A stretch of 5,888 bases of DNA, taken from contig DAOVYZ010000243.1 of assembly GCA_030635365.1 (NCBI GenBank), positions 1-5,888 of the forward strand, given 5' to 3'. This document shows positions 5,286 through 5,888 of the stretch, piece after piece; position 1 is the stretch's first letter, and each line of letters opens with the position of its first letter. Source of the stretch: Bacteroidales bacterium (lineage in GTDB: Bacteria > Bacteroidota > Bacteroidia > Bacteroidales > UBA12077). A program made the position numbers and the translations under genes. The notes under the pieces are model-generated. The model was not told the origin of the DNA. It saw only the letters and a list, made by a program, of their open reading frames with translations, and made no database searches.

Positions 5286-5645
5286 ATGGAAAAAGATATA
5301 CCGGTTAAAAAAGAATTAGTAAGCTATTGTGGCTTATATTGTGGTTTTTGTTTTAAATACAAAAAAGGCAAATGTACAGGTTGTGCCGAAAACGAAAAAG
5401 CTACCTGGTGTAAAATTCGCAAATGTTGTGTCGAAAAAAATATTAAAAGTTGTGCCGAATGCGATGAGTTTTCTGACGTAAAAGATTGTAAAAAGTTCGA
5501 CAGTTTTGTATCTAAAATGTTTGAGTATGTATTTAATTCGGATAGAAAAGAAGGAATTAAAATGATAAAAGAATCAGGACCCGAAGAATTTGCCAGGTAT
5601 ATGGTAGAGAATAAATTGGTTTCAATGAAAAGACGAAAAAAATAA
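5286..5645 (+). CDS. DUF3795 cysteine-rich, probable metal-binding protein
   Basis: A small cytoplasmic protein of 119 residues with 11 cysteines, all in the first 68 residues (15, 19, 22, 30, 33, 42, 47, 48, 56, 59, 68). The signature YCGLYCGFC (14-22) gives C-x3-C-x2-C, followed by C-x2-C at 30/33 and 56/59. This is the typical DUF3795 pattern, thought to hold zinc or an iron-sulfur centre; the spacing resembles a radical-SAM cluster motif, but the protein is far too short for that enzyme. The C-terminal half (about 70-119) is helical, ends in a basic tail (KRRKK) and lacks cysteines. It lies 11 bp after the GNAT-YoaP gene with no promoter or hairpin between, so one transcript is likely. 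The function is not known. Confidence 0.87.
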   Translation: MEKDIPVKKELVSYCGLYCGFCFKYKKGKCTGCAENEKATWCKIRKCCVEKNIKSCAECDEFSDVKDCKKFDSFVSKMFEYVFNSDRKEGIKMIKESGPEEFARYMVENKLVSMKRRKK

Positions 5646-5732
5646 AGAAATTAATATTACCTTTATTTGCGAAGAGGTTGTCCAAAAAGTTAAAAAAAAT
5701 AAAGAATTGTAGTTTTTTCTACTTTGCGAAAC
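5646..5732. other. Gene-free tail with short direct repeats
   Basis: TTTGCGAA occurs at 5666-5673 and again at 5723-5730, bracketing a 49-bp A/T-rich stretch that begins GAGGTTGTCCAAAAAGT. That opening resembles ends of small transposable elements common in Bacteroidota, but no matching inverted end is present in the window. GTAG-TTTTTT-CTAC lies near 5710-5722. No gene is visible. Confidence 0.35.
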
Positions 5733-5782
5733 CCTGCCTATGCCGGCAGGCAGGTTTGAGCTTTCTCTGCCTGCCGGCAGGC
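5733..5782. repeat. Pair of GC-rich REP-like palindromes
   Basis: The first unit (5733-5754) has arms CCTGCCT and AGGCAGG around GCCGGC, with an extra AT at 5740-5741 breaking perfect symmetry. The second (5769-5782) is a perfect 14-bp palindrome, GCCTGCCGGCAGGC. Both share the core CTGCC/GGCAG and are far more GC-rich than everything around them. They lie after the DUF3795 gene and could fold in RNA and help end transcription, but their likeness to each other points to a dispersed repeat family. Confidence 0.7.
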
Positions 5783-5804
5783 CAATGCCAATTAGTTAAG
5801 AATC

Positions 5805-5823
5805 ATACTGGCAAAGCCAGTAT
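5805..5823. terminator. Hairpin, possible terminator or repeat
   Basis: ATACTGGC (5805-5812) and GCCAGTAT (5816-5823) pair perfectly over 8 bp with a 3-base AAA loop. It is not followed by a T-run, so a simple intrinsic terminator is not well supported. It may instead be another short dispersed hairpin or a structure before the next gene. Confidence 0.35.
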
Positions 5824-5858
5824 TAAAATTAAATAACAATTCCAATTACTAAAAATTA

Positions 5859-5888
5859 ATGATGACTAAATTAACAAACATTAATTCG
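5859..5888 (+). CDS. Possible start of a gene cut off by the window edge
   Basis: ATGATG at 5859-5864 opens a frame that stays open to the last base and reads MMTKLTNINS. It follows an AT-rich leader without a Shine-Dalgarno, like the other genes here. Only ten codons are present, so neither family nor even coding status can be settled. Either ATG (5859 or 5862) could be the start. Confidence 0.35.
   Translation, partial: MMTKLTNINS

Noticed and set aside
5286..5645. Radical SAM enzyme from the C-x3-C-x2-C motif
   Set aside because: The protein is 119 residues with many more cysteines in DUF3795 order, and has no room for a TIM-barrel core.

Overview
The window looks like a stretch of accessory genome from a Bacteroidota bacterium. 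The DNA is AT-rich, there are almost no Shine-Dalgarno sequences before the start codons, and short intergenic palindromes are common. The proteins match types often seen in environmental Bacteroidota: a WYL regulator, a GyrI-like protein, DUF4332, a GNAT-YoaP fusion and DUF3795. No species can be named from the sequence. All seven complete genes, and a possible eighth cut off at the right edge, lie on the + strand.

Layout. Positions 1-535 hold no gene. They carry a decayed palindromic repeat (1-80) and then an array of 14 degenerate units (188-470) around a YCGGAAG core, with every step 20 or 21 bp. A WYL-domain transcription factor (536-1492) follows, and its start codon sits in the loop of a perfect 11-bp inverted repeat. 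After it come a GyrI-like small-molecule-binding protein (1552-1995) and a 332-residue alpha/alpha-toroid protein of the terpenoid-cyclase/prenyltransferase fold type (2030-3028). The regulator-GyrI junction carries two further inverted repeats. A four-helix membrane protein (3142-3504) comes next. A 279-bp gap then contains a 141-bp MITE-like element with 16-bp terminal inverted repeats and a perfect 8-bp target-site duplication. The second half codes a DUF4332 helix-hairpin-helix-like protein (3784-4458), a GNAT acetyltransferase fused to a YoaP-like thioredoxin-fold domain (4501-5274), and a cysteine-rich DUF3795 protein (5286-5645). The right end is packed with GC-rich palindromes and a hairpin before the possible start of another gene (5859 onward).

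How the genes may work together (inference). The first three genes look like a locally controlled unit: a ligand-sensing regulator, a ligand-binding GyrI-like protein, and a fold that handles hydrophobic molecules. That would fit sensing and neutralising a small hydrophobic compound. The GNAT-YoaP and DUF3795 genes are 11 bp apart and probably co-transcribed. Nothing in the sequence proves that the two halves form one system. The most unusual features are the helically spaced YCGGAAG array, the inverted repeat around the regulator's start codon, and the cleanly bounded MITE.
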